Assembly: GCA_964194845.1 (NCBI GenBank)
Contig: CAXMNX010000085.1
Coordinates: forward strand, 1 to 16,209
From: CAXMNX01 sp964194845
GTDB lineage: Bacteria > Pseudomonadota > Alphaproteobacteria > Rhodobacterales > Rhodobacteraceae
Length of the DNA: 16,209 nt
Direction: 5' to 3'
A program made the translations under genes and the position numbers. Shown piece by piece: positions 1-6,793 of the stretch; the stretch's first letter is position 1; each line of letters begins with the position of its first letter. Under the pieces are notes generated by a model, which was given only the letters and a program-made list of their open reading frames with translations, ran no database searches and was not told the origin of the DNA.

Positions 1-1
1 C

Positions 2-424
2 GATTACCTGCAAGACATCCTGAAGTCGGTCAAAAGCATCGCCATGGTTGGAGCCAGCCCCGATAAGACCAAGTTCAGTTATGGCGTGCTAAGAGTTCTT
101 CACGAGACCGGCTATGACATGATCCCGATCAATCCGCGCCCCGGCTTGGAAGAAATCCGCGGCATCAAGGTGTTCCCCTCGCTTGACGCCATCGACCGCC
201 CCGTTGACATGGTTGAGGTCTTCCGTCGCCCCGAAGACTTGATGGGCGTGACCAAGGAGGCCATTGCCATCGGCGCAAAAGTTCTCTGGGGCCAAATCGG
301 CGTCGTCGATCACGACGCTGCCAAACTGGCAGAAGAGGCCGGGATCAAGGTTGTCATGGACCGGTGCCCCAAGATTGAGCTCTTCAGACCATTCTGGAAA
401 CCGAAACTGCATCTGGGGATATGA
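2..424 (+). CDS. CoA-binding (YccU-type) protein, 5' end cut
   Basis: The reading frame is already open at base 2 and runs to TGA at 422-424, so the N-terminus lies outside the window. The visible 140 residues form a Rossmann-like CoA-binding domain of the YccU/CoA_binding_2 type. The nucleotide-binding turn VGASPDK follows the first strand, the family-typical ...PINPRPG... comes next, and the C-terminal VMDRCPKIE signature is intact. Proteins of this family are small (about 140-150 residues) and cytosolic. They bind CoA or a related nucleotide, but no reaction has been firmly assigned. A Met at 44 lies inside the first strand (SIAMVGAS), so it is not the true start. The ending (…FWKPKLHLGI) looks like a natural C-terminus. 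The family call is secure, the physiological role unknown. Confidence 0.88.
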   Translation, partial: DYLQDILKSVKSIAMVGASPDKTKFSYGVLRVLHETGYDMIPINPRPGLEEIRGIKVFPSLDAIDRPVDMVEVFRRPEDLMGVTKEAIAIGAKVLWGQIGVVDHDAAKLAEEAGIKVVMDRCPKIELFRPFWKPKLHLGI

Positions 425-640
425 TTGGCGTGTCGTCACCGCTTTGGCAGGGCGTACGTCAGTATCGGGGTTCTCCAATAGATGGCGACTTCGGGCTGGG
501 AGCCGTCATCTGATCGCATGTCTGGAACGGCAGCATTGTCTGCTGAGCGGACCCTTGGCATCACTATTGATCAACAAGCCCCGACACTAACCTGGCTTCG
601 CGAGCACACGCGGAAGAAGGTGGTAGCGCAGGATCAGGAT

Positions 641-658
641 CCATTGCTCCGGCAATGG
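641..658. repeat. Perfect 7-bp hairpin with UNCG tetraloop
   Basis: CCATTGC (641-647) pairs perfectly with GCAATGG (652-658) around a TCCG loop. As plus-strand RNA this is C(UCCG)G, a member of the very stable UNCG tetraloop class. No T-tract follows on either strand, so it is not a standard intrinsic terminator. It may be part of a small RNA or an untranslated region. Confidence 0.6.
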
Positions 659-687
659 CAGCTGCGAGACCAGTGCCGATGCTCGCC

Positions 688-705
688 AATTCCGAATTCG
701 GAATT
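688..705. repeat. 18-bp perfect palindrome
   Basis: AATTCCGAATTCGGAATT reads the same on both strands, centred between 696 and 697, and the half-site GAATTCGG recurs just to its right. A loopless palindrome of this length is more typical of a protein-binding site (dimeric regulator) than of an RNA hairpin. It lies about 280 bp downstream of the rhlE stop, in a stretch with no clear gene, so no target can be named. Confidence 0.6.
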
Positions 706-970
706 CGGACACACCCGGCCGAAAAGACGTATATAATGCTCGCGGAACAGGCCTACTGGATGCGTGACACCGCGCCCTATGCGGTTCATCTGCCGGGCGA
801 GCGGTCTTATCACCCGTCAATGATGCGCCACGCATCCCGCACCGGTGCAGCGGCGTTCATGTCGGTTTATGTCTGGCACGGCGACATTTCGACGGAAAGT
901 TACGTGTACGCGGGAATTCCTGCTGAATAGGCAATTACACCCGATCGCCGCTGCAACCGAGGCGCGCTTC

Positions 971-2188
971 CTACGCCGCGCGCTTGAAACTTCTGCGCTG
1001 TTTGTTCCGGCGCTTTGGCTTTGATGCTGTGTTTTCGTCGGATCGCGCCGGCCGTCTTTCCACCCAGCTTTGACCGCCAGCAACGGCGATTCCGGATTTC
1101 AGCAGCTTTTCGATGGCGCGCAGTTCTTTAGCCTCGTCCTGGGCACAGAACGCCACGGCGCGACCTGAAGCGCCCGCGCGCGCTGTCCGGCCGATCCGGT
1201 GAATATAGTTCTCGGCCACATTGGGAAGGTCATAATTGTAGACGTATTTGACATCGGGGATATCAATCCCGCGCGCGGCGACATCGGTGGCCACAAGTAT
1301 CGCGCTTTCGCCCGATTTGAATTCCCGGATCGACCGATCGCGCTGCCCCTGGCTTTTGTTGCCGTGGATCGACGCTGCCGGGAAACCGGCGGCGCGCAGT
1401 TTCTTCATCAGTCGCTCGGCCCCGTGCTTGGTTCGGGCAAAGACCAGCGAACGTTCGCCCGGATGACCGGTCAATAGACTGATCAGAAGATCGGCTTTTG
1501 CGTCCTGAGCCACGAAATGCACCGACTGTGCGATTTTATCCGCCGGAACCCCGGGGCGGGAAACTTCGACCCGCACCGGATCGGTCAGAAACTGCCGGGA
1601 AAGGTCAGCCATCAGCTTTGGCATGGTGGCTGAAAACATCATTGTCTGCCGATCTTGCGGCAAAAGCGGTGCGATCCGCCTGAGAGCATGAATGAACCCC
1701 ATATCCAGCATTTGGTCAGCTTCATCCAGCACCAGAAAACGGGTCTGATCCAGCCGAACCGCTTTGCGTTCCAGCAAGTCGATGAGCCGCCCCGGCGTCG
1801 CAATGAGCAGGTCAGCTCCGCGCCGCATCGTGTCAATCTGCCGGTTTATCGACATTCCGCCGACGACCACCGCAACCTTCAGATGGCTGCCGCGGGTAAA
1901 ACCTGCAAGCGCTTCGGCGATCTGCTTGGCCAACTCGCGGGTTGGTGCAAGGATCAGGCTTGCCGCGGTCTTGGGCTCGGGCGCTATGCCCTTTGACATA
2001 AGCGCGTTTATCAAGGGCAGTCCAAAGGCGGCGGTCTTGCCGGTTCCTGTCTGTGCCACCCCCAAGACATCGCGCCCGTTCATTGCGTGCGGAATGGCCT
2101 GGCGCTGAATAGGGGTTGGTTGAATGATGCCCTGGGCTTTTAGTTGTTTTATCACACGGGGCTGAAGCCCCAGCATTTCGAATTCCAT
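971..2188 (-). CDS. rhlE: DEAD-box ATP-dependent RNA helicase (RhlE type)
   Basis: This 405-residue protein carries the full DEAD-box set: Q-motif (F3 and P26-I27-Q28), motif I AQTGTGKT at 45-52, PTREL at 82-86, TPGR at 131-134, DEAD at 155-158, SAT at 186-188, then the second RecA domain with VATDVAARGID and HRIGRTARAG. A short basic tail (KPKRRNKQRR...) ends the protein and probably helps RNA binding. RhlE-like helicases unwind short RNA duplexes in ribosome assembly and mRNA decay, often at low temperature. I chose ATG 2188 because AAAGGAAA lies just upstream (minus-strand read of 2191-2198). An ATG at 2209 would add seven residues (MARRKEI) but has no ribosome site. The gene stands alone, with a long, structured leader upstream. 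Other DEAD-box subfamilies cannot be fully excluded. Confidence 0.93.
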   Translation of the reverse strand: MEFEMLGLQPRVIKQLKAQGIIQPTPIQRQAIPHAMNGRDVLGVAQTGTGKTAAFGLPLINALMSKGIAPEPKTAASLILAPTRELAKQIAEALAGFTRGSHLKVAVVVGGMSINRQIDTMRRGADLLIATPGRLIDLLERKAVRLDQTRFLVLDEADQMLDMGFIHALRRIAPLLPQDRQTMMFSATMPKLMADLSRQFLTDPVRVEVSRPGVPADKIAQSVHFVAQDAKADLLISLLTGHPGERSLVFARTKHGAERLMKKLRAAGFPAASIHGNKSQGQRDRSIREFKSGESAILVATDVAARGIDIPDVKYVYNYDLPNVAENYIHRIGRTARAGASGRAVAFCAQDEAKELRAIEKLLKSGIAVAGGQSWVERRPARSDENTASKPKRRNKQRRSFKRAA

Positions 2189-2190
2189 AA

Positions 2191-2198
2191 TTTCCTTT
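2191..2198 (-). promoter_or_regulatory. Ribosome binding site deciding the rhlE start
   Basis: The minus strand reads AAAGGAAA here, with the AAGG core five bases before ATG 2188. This favours the inner start over the in-frame ATG at 2209, which is preceded only by GC-rich sequence (GCGCGGGCCG). Confidence 0.6.
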
Positions 2199-2400
2199 CG
2201 GCGAGCCATCGGCCCGCGCGGTGTGAGGCCCGAACGCTGTTTCAGCGACGGGGGTAACGTTCAGAGTGCACCGGCCCAATCAGAGCGGTGCTGCCTCCTC
2301 GCGTGATGTGGGAAACGTTGAACGCACGTTCGGGTCCCATCGAAGGACATCTGCTCACGCGGCAGAACGTTAGCGCTCACGGGGCACATGGTGGGATACG
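2199..2400 (-). promoter_or_regulatory. Candidate structured 5' leader of rhlE
   Basis: The 313 bases between rhlE and mlaC hold no convincing gene but several complementary segments. There is a perfect hairpin CGCTG-TTT-CAGCG at 2235-2247, an inverted pair CCCGAACG (2229-2236) and CGTTCGGG (2327-2334), the near-palindrome GAACGCACGTTC inside the right arm, and three copies of AACGTT. On the minus strand these precede the helicase start. Leaders of some other DEAD-box helicase genes are known to fold and autoregulate. That this one does so is inference. A minus-strand 29-codon frame from ATG at about 2351 also sits here and may be chance. Confidence 0.4.
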
Positions 2401-2501
2401 ACTATTAAGTCAAGGCGTAACGTCGCGGATATTTAATCAGTGTCCTGCTGTGTCATTGTCGTGAAGAGTGCCGCAGTTTTGATTTGGCCATATATCAGGC
2501 C

Positions 2502-3110
2502 CTAGCCCGCCTTCGCGAGGTCCGCGATCAGCGCGTCAATGTCGCCACGGCGACGGTCGAGCATAGTTCCAATTTCGGCGCGCTCTGATTTCAAAAGGCT
2601 GATGCCTTCGATCAGCAAGTCAAAGAATCTGTCTGAGCCGGATCGGTCCGAGACCATGAATGTTATTGCAAATGGCGGTTGACCGCGAAGATCGGCCACG
2701 GCCTGAACTTCCTGAAAGCTTTTAACTTTGCGCGCACCGGTGACCCGGATTTTGCTGCCGACAAACTCGCGGAAGCGACGGCCGTATTTCCGGGCAAGAT
2801 AGCTGGTGAAAGCATCTGAAAATTGCTTGAGCTGCGATTTGCTGGCTGATCTTGCCGGGGGCCCGAGTGCTGAGCGCGAGATTGTCGGCACGTCAGCATA
2901 GCGTTGGAAGATTTGCTCGAAATCGCGGAACATAGCGCTTTGCGATTTGCCCGAATTGATCACGCCATTGATATCGCCGACAACGCGGTCGATCAATGTG
3001 CGCGCCTCGCCAGACGTCAGCGCGTGCGCAGGGTGCGCCGCCAGCGCGCCGGCCGCGGCGGAGCCGATGAAAACACGACGCGTCAGATCACTCTTCATAA
3101 AGTCCATCAT
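2502..3110 (-). CDS. mlaC: MlaC-type phospholipid-binding periplasmic protein
   Basis: This 202-residue protein matches the MlaC/Ttg2D family, which ferries phospholipid across the periplasm between the outer-membrane MlaA complex and the inner-membrane MlaFEDB transporter. Residues 10-30 form a signal peptide with a twin-arginine motif (T-R-R-V-F-I at 10-15) and an AHA cleavage site at about 30, so Tat export is possible. The mature part has the family features: a helical start (…AxxLIDRVVGDIN…), YLARKYGRRFREF in the middle, and SDRFFDLLIEGISLL near the end. The start at 3110 is supported by GAGGA just upstream. A later Met (3098) sits just before the signal and is a fallback. It overlaps the end of mlaA by 23 bp, so the two are translationally linked. 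The inner-membrane partners are not in the window. Confidence 0.85.
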   Translation of the reverse strand: MMDFMKSDLTRRVFIGSAAAGALAAHPAHALTSGEARTLIDRVVGDINGVINSGKSQSAMFRDFEQIFQRYADVPTISRSALGPPARSASKSQLKQFSDAFTSYLARKYGRRFREFVGSKIRVTGARKVKSFQEVQAVADLRGQPPFAITFMVSDRSGSDRFFDLLIEGISLLKSERAEIGTMLDRRRGDIDALIADLAKAG

Positions 3111-3846
3111 ACAAGTCCTCGTAGAGATCGGAAGTCGCGTTGTCGGTGTTTTGACCCAAATTGAACCGGCGGTTGTCCAGATAAAAGAGTCTTAGCTGCT
3201 CATAGCTGTCTTCGCTGTCGTAAAGAATGCTGTCGAACGTTTCCGAGAAAGCAAAACGATAATTCAGCGTTTCGGTGACGGTGAGGCCGATCTGGGCATC
3301 TTCGGCATCTGAACCGAATAGCGTGCCAATGGGATTGGTTGCTATATCAACGATCAGTCCAGCCGTGTCACGTTCGGTTGAGGGGCCGAACACGGGCAAT
3401 ACGACATAAGCGCCTTCCGACGTGCCCCAGACGGCAAGCGTGTCGCCAAATCCGACCTCGTTCTCGTGCAGGCCGAAGTCCTGGGCCGGGTCAAAGAGGC
3501 CAAAGAGGCCAATCGTCGAGTTTATCAGGAAGCGGAAACCGTTTTCGCCAGCTTCTTCCAACTGGCCTTGCAGGATTTTGTTCACCATTGCCGCAGGGAG
3601 CCCAAGATTTCGCGACGCATTGTCGAACCGCGTTCTGACCGGTTGCGGGACCACATGGCCATAGACCTGACTGGCTGGACGCAGCGCGACGGTATCTATT
3701 GCAGTATTGACATCGTGGGTGACGCGATTGACCGGTTCATAGGGGTCGTGGACGTCGGTGGGTGTATCGGGCACGGAACAGGCCGCCAGCAGCAGCACAC
3801 CTGCGACAATTGCAGGTCCTCGTATTTTCAGGGTCAGCAGCAGCAA
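3088..3846 (-). CDS. mlaA: MlaA (VacJ) outer-membrane lipoprotein
   Basis: This 252-residue lipoprotein belongs to the MlaA/VacJ family, which removes misplaced phospholipids from the outer leaflet of the outer membrane and hands them to MlaC. A hydrophobic signal ends in the lipobox LAAC with the lipid-bearing Cys at 23. It is followed by the hallmark DPYEPVNRVTHDVN, then GRFLINSTIG-like (FRFLINSTIGLFGLFDPA) and GFGDTLAVWG...VLPVFGPST. The tail is acidic. The start is unusual: the only usable initiator is TTG at 3846, with a weak upstream GAG. An ATG at 3879 is in the same frame but separated from it by a TGA at 3856-3858. mlaC follows with a 23-bp overlap. The pair is transcribed leftward, divergent from the RidA-family gene. 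Confidence 0.9.
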   Translation of the reverse strand: MLLLTLKIRGPAIVAGVLLLAACSVPDTPTDVHDPYEPVNRVTHDVNTAIDTVALRPASQVYGHVVPQPVRTRFDNASRNLGLPAAMVNKILQGQLEEAGENGFRFLINSTIGLFGLFDPAQDFGLHENEVGFGDTLAVWGTSEGAYVVLPVFGPSTERDTAGLIVDIATNPIGTLFGSDAEDAQIGLTVTETLNYRFAFSETFDSILYDSEDSYEQLRLFYLDNRRFNLGQNTDNATSDLYEDLYDGLYEE

Positions 3847-3930
3847 ATTGGAAACTCAGTTTTCAAAATTATTCGTCATCAGGTGCGGCCTTAAATAAGC
3901 GCTTTCATTGCAAAGAACAGAGGAAGATTG

Positions 3931-3952
3931 CGCAATTTCACGCTATTGCGTG
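3931..3952. repeat. Overlapping alternative inverted repeats
   Basis: CGCAAT (3931-3936) pairs with ATTGCG (3945-3950), while CACGC (3939-3943) pairs with GCGTG (3948-3952). The two hairpins share bases and exclude each other. They lie in the divergent region between mlaA and the RidA-family gene. This could be an operator, a leader structure or chance. Confidence 0.35.
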
Positions 3953-4056
3953 TTAGGTGTTGCCAGTTCCCGACGACTGAGCAACATCATGCCCATCGCC
4001 CAATTCGGGCTGAAAATTGCGGCGCCAGCGGGCGCATTTGTGGGAGAAACTCGCCT

Positions 4057-4521
4057 ATGTCCTTGGAAATTGACCAGAAACTCGCCGAGATGGGGCTGAG
4101 CCTGCCGGATGCGCCTGCGCCTGCGGCGAACTATGTTCCGTTTGTGATCACAGGTAATCTCGTATTTGTGTCCGGGCAGATATCGCAAAACGAAGGCGGG
4201 CTGATACTGGGAAAGCTGGGGGCCGATATGGCGACCGGGGATGGCGCGAAGGCCGCGGCGCGTTGTGCGCTGGCGCTGCTGGCGCAGGTGAAATCGGCGT
4301 GTCGCGGTGACCTGTCGCGGTTGAGCCGCGTGGTCAAGCTGACGGGGTTCGTCAATTCGACGGCGGACTTCACCGATCAGCCAAAGGTGATCAACGGGTG
4401 TTCGGACCTGTTGGTAGCACTATTGGGCGATGCGGGGCGGCATTCACGATCGGCGGTCAGCGCGGCATCTCTGCCATTGGGTGTCGCAGTGGAAATCGAA
4501 GGCATCTTCGAGATAGCGTGA
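4057..4521 (+). CDS. RidA-family (YjgF/UK114) protein
   Basis: The 154-residue product is a RidA-superfamily protein of the longer (about 150 residue) subgroup. The fold signature is visible: GNLVFVSGQIS near residues 35-45, then CALALLAQVKSACRGDLSRLSRVVKLTGFVNS, and a C-terminal SRSAVSAASLPLGVAVEIEGIFEI. The Arg in SRSAVS and the Glu in VEIE occupy the positions of the family's ligand-binding site. RidA itself hydrolyses reactive enamine/imine intermediates. Members of this subgroup are less well characterised, so the substrate is open. I chose ATG 4057 (GGGAG about ten bases upstream). The frame stays open to 3928, but the extra residues look non-coding (Cys-, His- and Arg-rich). It is the first gene of the rightward cluster and overlaps the next start by 4 nt. 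Confidence 0.87.
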   Translation: MSLEIDQKLAEMGLSLPDAPAPAANYVPFVITGNLVFVSGQISQNEGGLILGKLGADMATGDGAKAAARCALALLAQVKSACRGDLSRLSRVVKLTGFVNSTADFTDQPKVINGCSDLLVALLGDAGRHSRSAVSAASLPLGVAVEIEGIFEIA

Positions 4522-5273
4522 CGCAGGTGTTGCCGGATATTTATCTGCGCCGTCCGTTTGCGCATCGCGGGTTTCACGATGCGGGCGATGGCCGTCCTGA
4601 GAATTCGCTGGCCGCGGCGCGGGCGGCGATTGCGCATGGCTATGGAATTGAGTTCGATGTGCAGCTGACCGCCAACGGCGAGGCGGTTGTTTTTCACGAT
4701 TACGTTCTGGATCGGCTGACCGGCGCGAGCGGCGCCGTGCGGCAAAGGACGGCGGCAGAGCTGGCGGGTATTCGTTTGACGGACCGGGATGAAGGCATTC
4801 CGTCATTGCAGGAGTTTCTGAAGGTTGTCGCGGGGCGGGTGCCGCTACTGCTGGAGACCAAGGATCAGGACGGCGCGCTGGGCGAAGATGTCGGACCGCT
4901 GGAATTGGCCGTAGCGATGGCATTGGACGACTATGATGGTGATGTCGCGTTGATGTCTTTCAATCCACACAGCGTGGCAGCGATGAAGGTGCTGGCACGG
5001 AATCGCCCGCGCGGATTGGTGACCTCGGCGTTTCCTAAAGGCAAATGGCCGATTTCGGAGGCGGTGCTGGCAAGTCTGCGCGAGATACCGGACTATTCGC
5101 GTACCGGTTCGGTTTTCATTACTCACAAAGCGAGCGATCTGGACCGTCCGCGCGTGACGGCGTTGAAAAGCGAGGGCGCGACCATCCTTTGCTGGACGGT
5201 GCGTTCGCCCGAGGAAGAGCGCATTGCGCGACAAGTTGCGGACAATGTGACGTTCGAGGGGTATTTGGCCTGA
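4518..5273 (+). CDS. Glycerophosphodiester phosphodiesterase (cytosolic type)
   Basis: This 251-residue enzyme hydrolyses glycerophosphodiesters (from phospholipid turnover) to glycerol-3-phosphate and an alcohol. The GDPD TIM-barrel motifs are intact: AHRG (catalytic H16), RPENS (E28), the metal-binding pair E45-F46-D47, and HD at 60-61 (second catalytic His). They are followed by LLETKD and a C-terminal ILCWTVRSPEE. There is no signal peptide, so it should act in the cytoplasm like UgpQ. The start is GTG 4518, which shares GTGA with the RidA-family stop. It gives an N-terminus (VTQVLPDIYLRRPFAHRG) that fits the Roseobacter form. The frame stays open further upstream, but that stretch is the antisense or shifted read of the RidA-family gene. 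Confidence 0.9.
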   Translation: MTQVLPDIYLRRPFAHRGFHDAGDGRPENSLAAARAAIAHGYGIEFDVQLTANGEAVVFHDYVLDRLTGASGAVRQRTAAELAGIRLTDRDEGIPSLQEFLKVVAGRVPLLLETKDQDGALGEDVGPLELAVAMALDDYDGDVALMSFNPHSVAAMKVLARNRPRGLVTSAFPKGKWPISEAVLASLREIPDYSRTGSVFITHKASDLDRPRVTALKSEGATILCWTVRSPEEERIARQVADNVTFEGYLA

Positions 5274-5315
5274 CCTTGCAACCATGGCAATTCGTGCCAC
5301 GTTGGGCGCAGCCTT

Positions 5316-6500
5316 ATGACAACGCCTGATACAGAGATATCTGTCCTCGGTTCGCTGGCCGAGATTGACGCCGTCGAATGGGACGCCTGTGCATGTCCCG
5401 AGGTGGCATGTGGCGGGCGCGCGGTTGATCCGTTCACAACGCACAGGTTTTTGAAGGCGCTGGAGGACAGCGGGTCGGTGGGACAAGGCACCGGCTGGCA
5501 GCCGCGGTATCTGGTGGCGCGCGCTGGGGGCGAAATGATCGCTGTTGCACCGCTTTATGCGAAGGGCCACAGCCAGGGCGAGTATATCTTCGATCACAAC
5601 TGGGCCCATGCCTGGGAACGCGCAGGCGGGCGGTATTACCCGAAACTTCAGGTCGCGGTGCCGTTTACGCCTGCGACCGGGCGGCGGTTTCTGACGTTGC
5701 CGGGCGAGGAGGCGCGCGGATTTCAGGCGCTGGTCCACGGCGCGCTGCATCTGGCGATGGAAAACAAGCTGAGTTCATTGCACGCGACGTTTTGCACGGG
5801 CGACGAGGCTGACCGGGGTACTGAGATGGGTATGCTGCACCGTGTCACTCAGCAATATCACTGGGTGAACGATGGATATGCAGATTTCGAGGGGTTTTTG
5901 GCGGCGCTGTCATCGCGAAAGCGCAAAACGATCCGAAAAGAACGCCGGGCGGCGCAAGCCTTTGGCGGGGAAATTCGGCGGCTGACCGGCGATAAAATCC
6001 AGCCCGAGCATTGGGATGCGTTCTGGCATTTCTATCAGGACACCGGATCGCGGAAATGGGGAACTCCTTATCTGACGCGGGCATTTTTTGATCTCGCGCA
6101 AGAGACGCTTCGCGATGACATTCTGCTTGTCTTTGCTTTTCGCGACGGCCGCCCGGTGGCGGGTGCGCTGAACTTTATCGGGCGCGACACTTTGTATGGC
6201 CGCTATTGGGGGGCGATCGAGCACCACGACTTTTTGCATTTCGAAGCCTGCTATTATCAGGCCATCGACTATGCCATCGAGACGGGGCTCGGTTCGGTCG
6301 AGGCGGGTGCGCAGGGCGAGCACAAAGTCGCGCGGGGTTATCTGCCGGTGGAATGCCATTCCCTGCATTGGATATCGGACGACGGGTTTTCGAATGCCGT
6401 GGAAGAGTATCTTCAAGCCGAGCGCCGTGCCGTCGAGGACGACATCGAGGTCATGACAAGCTATGGACCGTTTCGAAAGATCACGGAGGAACCGGAATGA
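5316..6500 (+). CDS. FemAB-like / DUF482 acyltransferase
   Basis: This 394-residue cytosolic protein belongs to the FemAB_like (DUF482, COG3146) branch of the GNAT fold. Hallmarks are DPFTTHRFLKALEDSGS near residues 38-54, the internal YIFDHNWAHAWERAGGRYYPKLQVAVPFTPATGRR block, SSRKRKTIRKERR around residue 200, and YGRYWGA...HFEACYYQAIDYAIE...EAGAQGEHKVARGYLP towards the end. The fold transfers an acyl or aminoacyl group. The acceptor is unknown for this branch, so I name no substrate. There is no signal or membrane segment. The start ATG 5316 has no clear Shine-Dalgarno site, but the stop of an 11-codon frame beginning at 5284 overlaps it as ATGA. The gap after the GDPD gene is 42 bp, and its stop overlaps the next start by 4 nt. 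Confidence 0.85.
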   Translation: MTTPDTEISVLGSLAEIDAVEWDACACPEVACGGRAVDPFTTHRFLKALEDSGSVGQGTGWQPRYLVARAGGEMIAVAPLYAKGHSQGEYIFDHNWAHAWERAGGRYYPKLQVAVPFTPATGRRFLTLPGEEARGFQALVHGALHLAMENKLSSLHATFCTGDEADRGTEMGMLHRVTQQYHWVNDGYADFEGFLAALSSRKRKTIRKERRAAQAFGGEIRRLTGDKIQPEHWDAFWHFYQDTGSRKWGTPYLTRAFFDLAQETLRDDILLVFAFRDGRPVAGALNFIGRDTLYGRYWGAIEHHDFLHFEACYYQAIDYAIETGLGSVEAGAQGEHKVARGYLPVECHSLHWISDDGFSNAVEEYLQAERRAVEDDIEVMTSYGPFRKITEEPE

Positions 6501-6793
6501 CAGAAAAACTTGCAGAGCCGGATCGCGCCGAGGCGCTGGAGCAACTGGGCCAGAACGGATGGTCCTTGGTTGACGGTCGCGACGCGATTCAAAAGACATT
6601 CAAGTTCAAGAATTTCATCGAGGCGTTCGGTTGGATGAGCCAAATGGCGATCGTGGCGGAAAAAATGAACCACCACCCGGAGTGGTTCAACGTCTATAAC
6701 CGCGTTGAAGTCACCTTGACGACGCATGATGCCGATGGTTTGTCGGCGCTAGACGTCAAACTGGCAGACAAGATGGACGCCGCCGCAAGATGA
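6497..6793 (+). CDS. phhB: 4a-hydroxytetrahydrobiopterin dehydratase (PCD/PhhB)
   Basis: The 98-residue protein is a pterin-4a-carbinolamine dehydratase, which dehydrates 4a-hydroxy-tetrahydropterin so the cofactor can be recycled. The active-site signature is complete: E55-K-M-N-H59-H60-P61-E-W-x-N-V-Y67, then H77-D, and the GLSALDVKLA strand. Length is normal for the family (about 95-110). GGAGGA sits just upstream and the start ATG shares ATGA with the preceding stop. The frame remains open far upstream, but that is the shifted read of the acyltransferase gene. No phenylalanine hydroxylase (phhA), its usual partner, is present in this window. In bacteria without one, PCD-like proteins are sometimes tied to other pterin or molybdenum-cofactor uses. 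Which applies here cannot be told from the sequence. Confidence 0.9.
   Translation: MTEKLAEPDRAEALEQLGQNGWSLVDGRDAIQKTFKFKNFIEAFGWMSQMAIVAEKMNHHPEWFNVYNRVEVTLTTHDADGLSALDVKLADKMDAAAR

Larger units (their letters stand above)
425..970. other. Gene-free stretch with palindromes
   Basis: These 546 bases between the CoA-binding gene and the 3' end of rhlE hold no reading frame that I recognise. The best candidate is a rightward frame from ATG 736 to TAG 930 (64 residues; codon use resembles the neighbours, but there is no Shine-Dalgarno site or known motif). I do not promote it to a gene. Two perfect inverted repeats (641-658 and 688-705) lie in the middle. The stretch could be a decayed gene, a small-RNA locus or a long 3' region. 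Confidence 0.5.

Noticed and set aside
732..737. TATAAT as a -10 box for the 736-930 frame
   Set aside because: The hexamer overlaps the candidate ATG itself, so it cannot place transcription upstream of that start, and no matching -35 box is present.
4845..5750. 301-codon minus-strand frame
   Set aside because: It is antisense to the GDPD and acyltransferase genes and has typical shadow composition.
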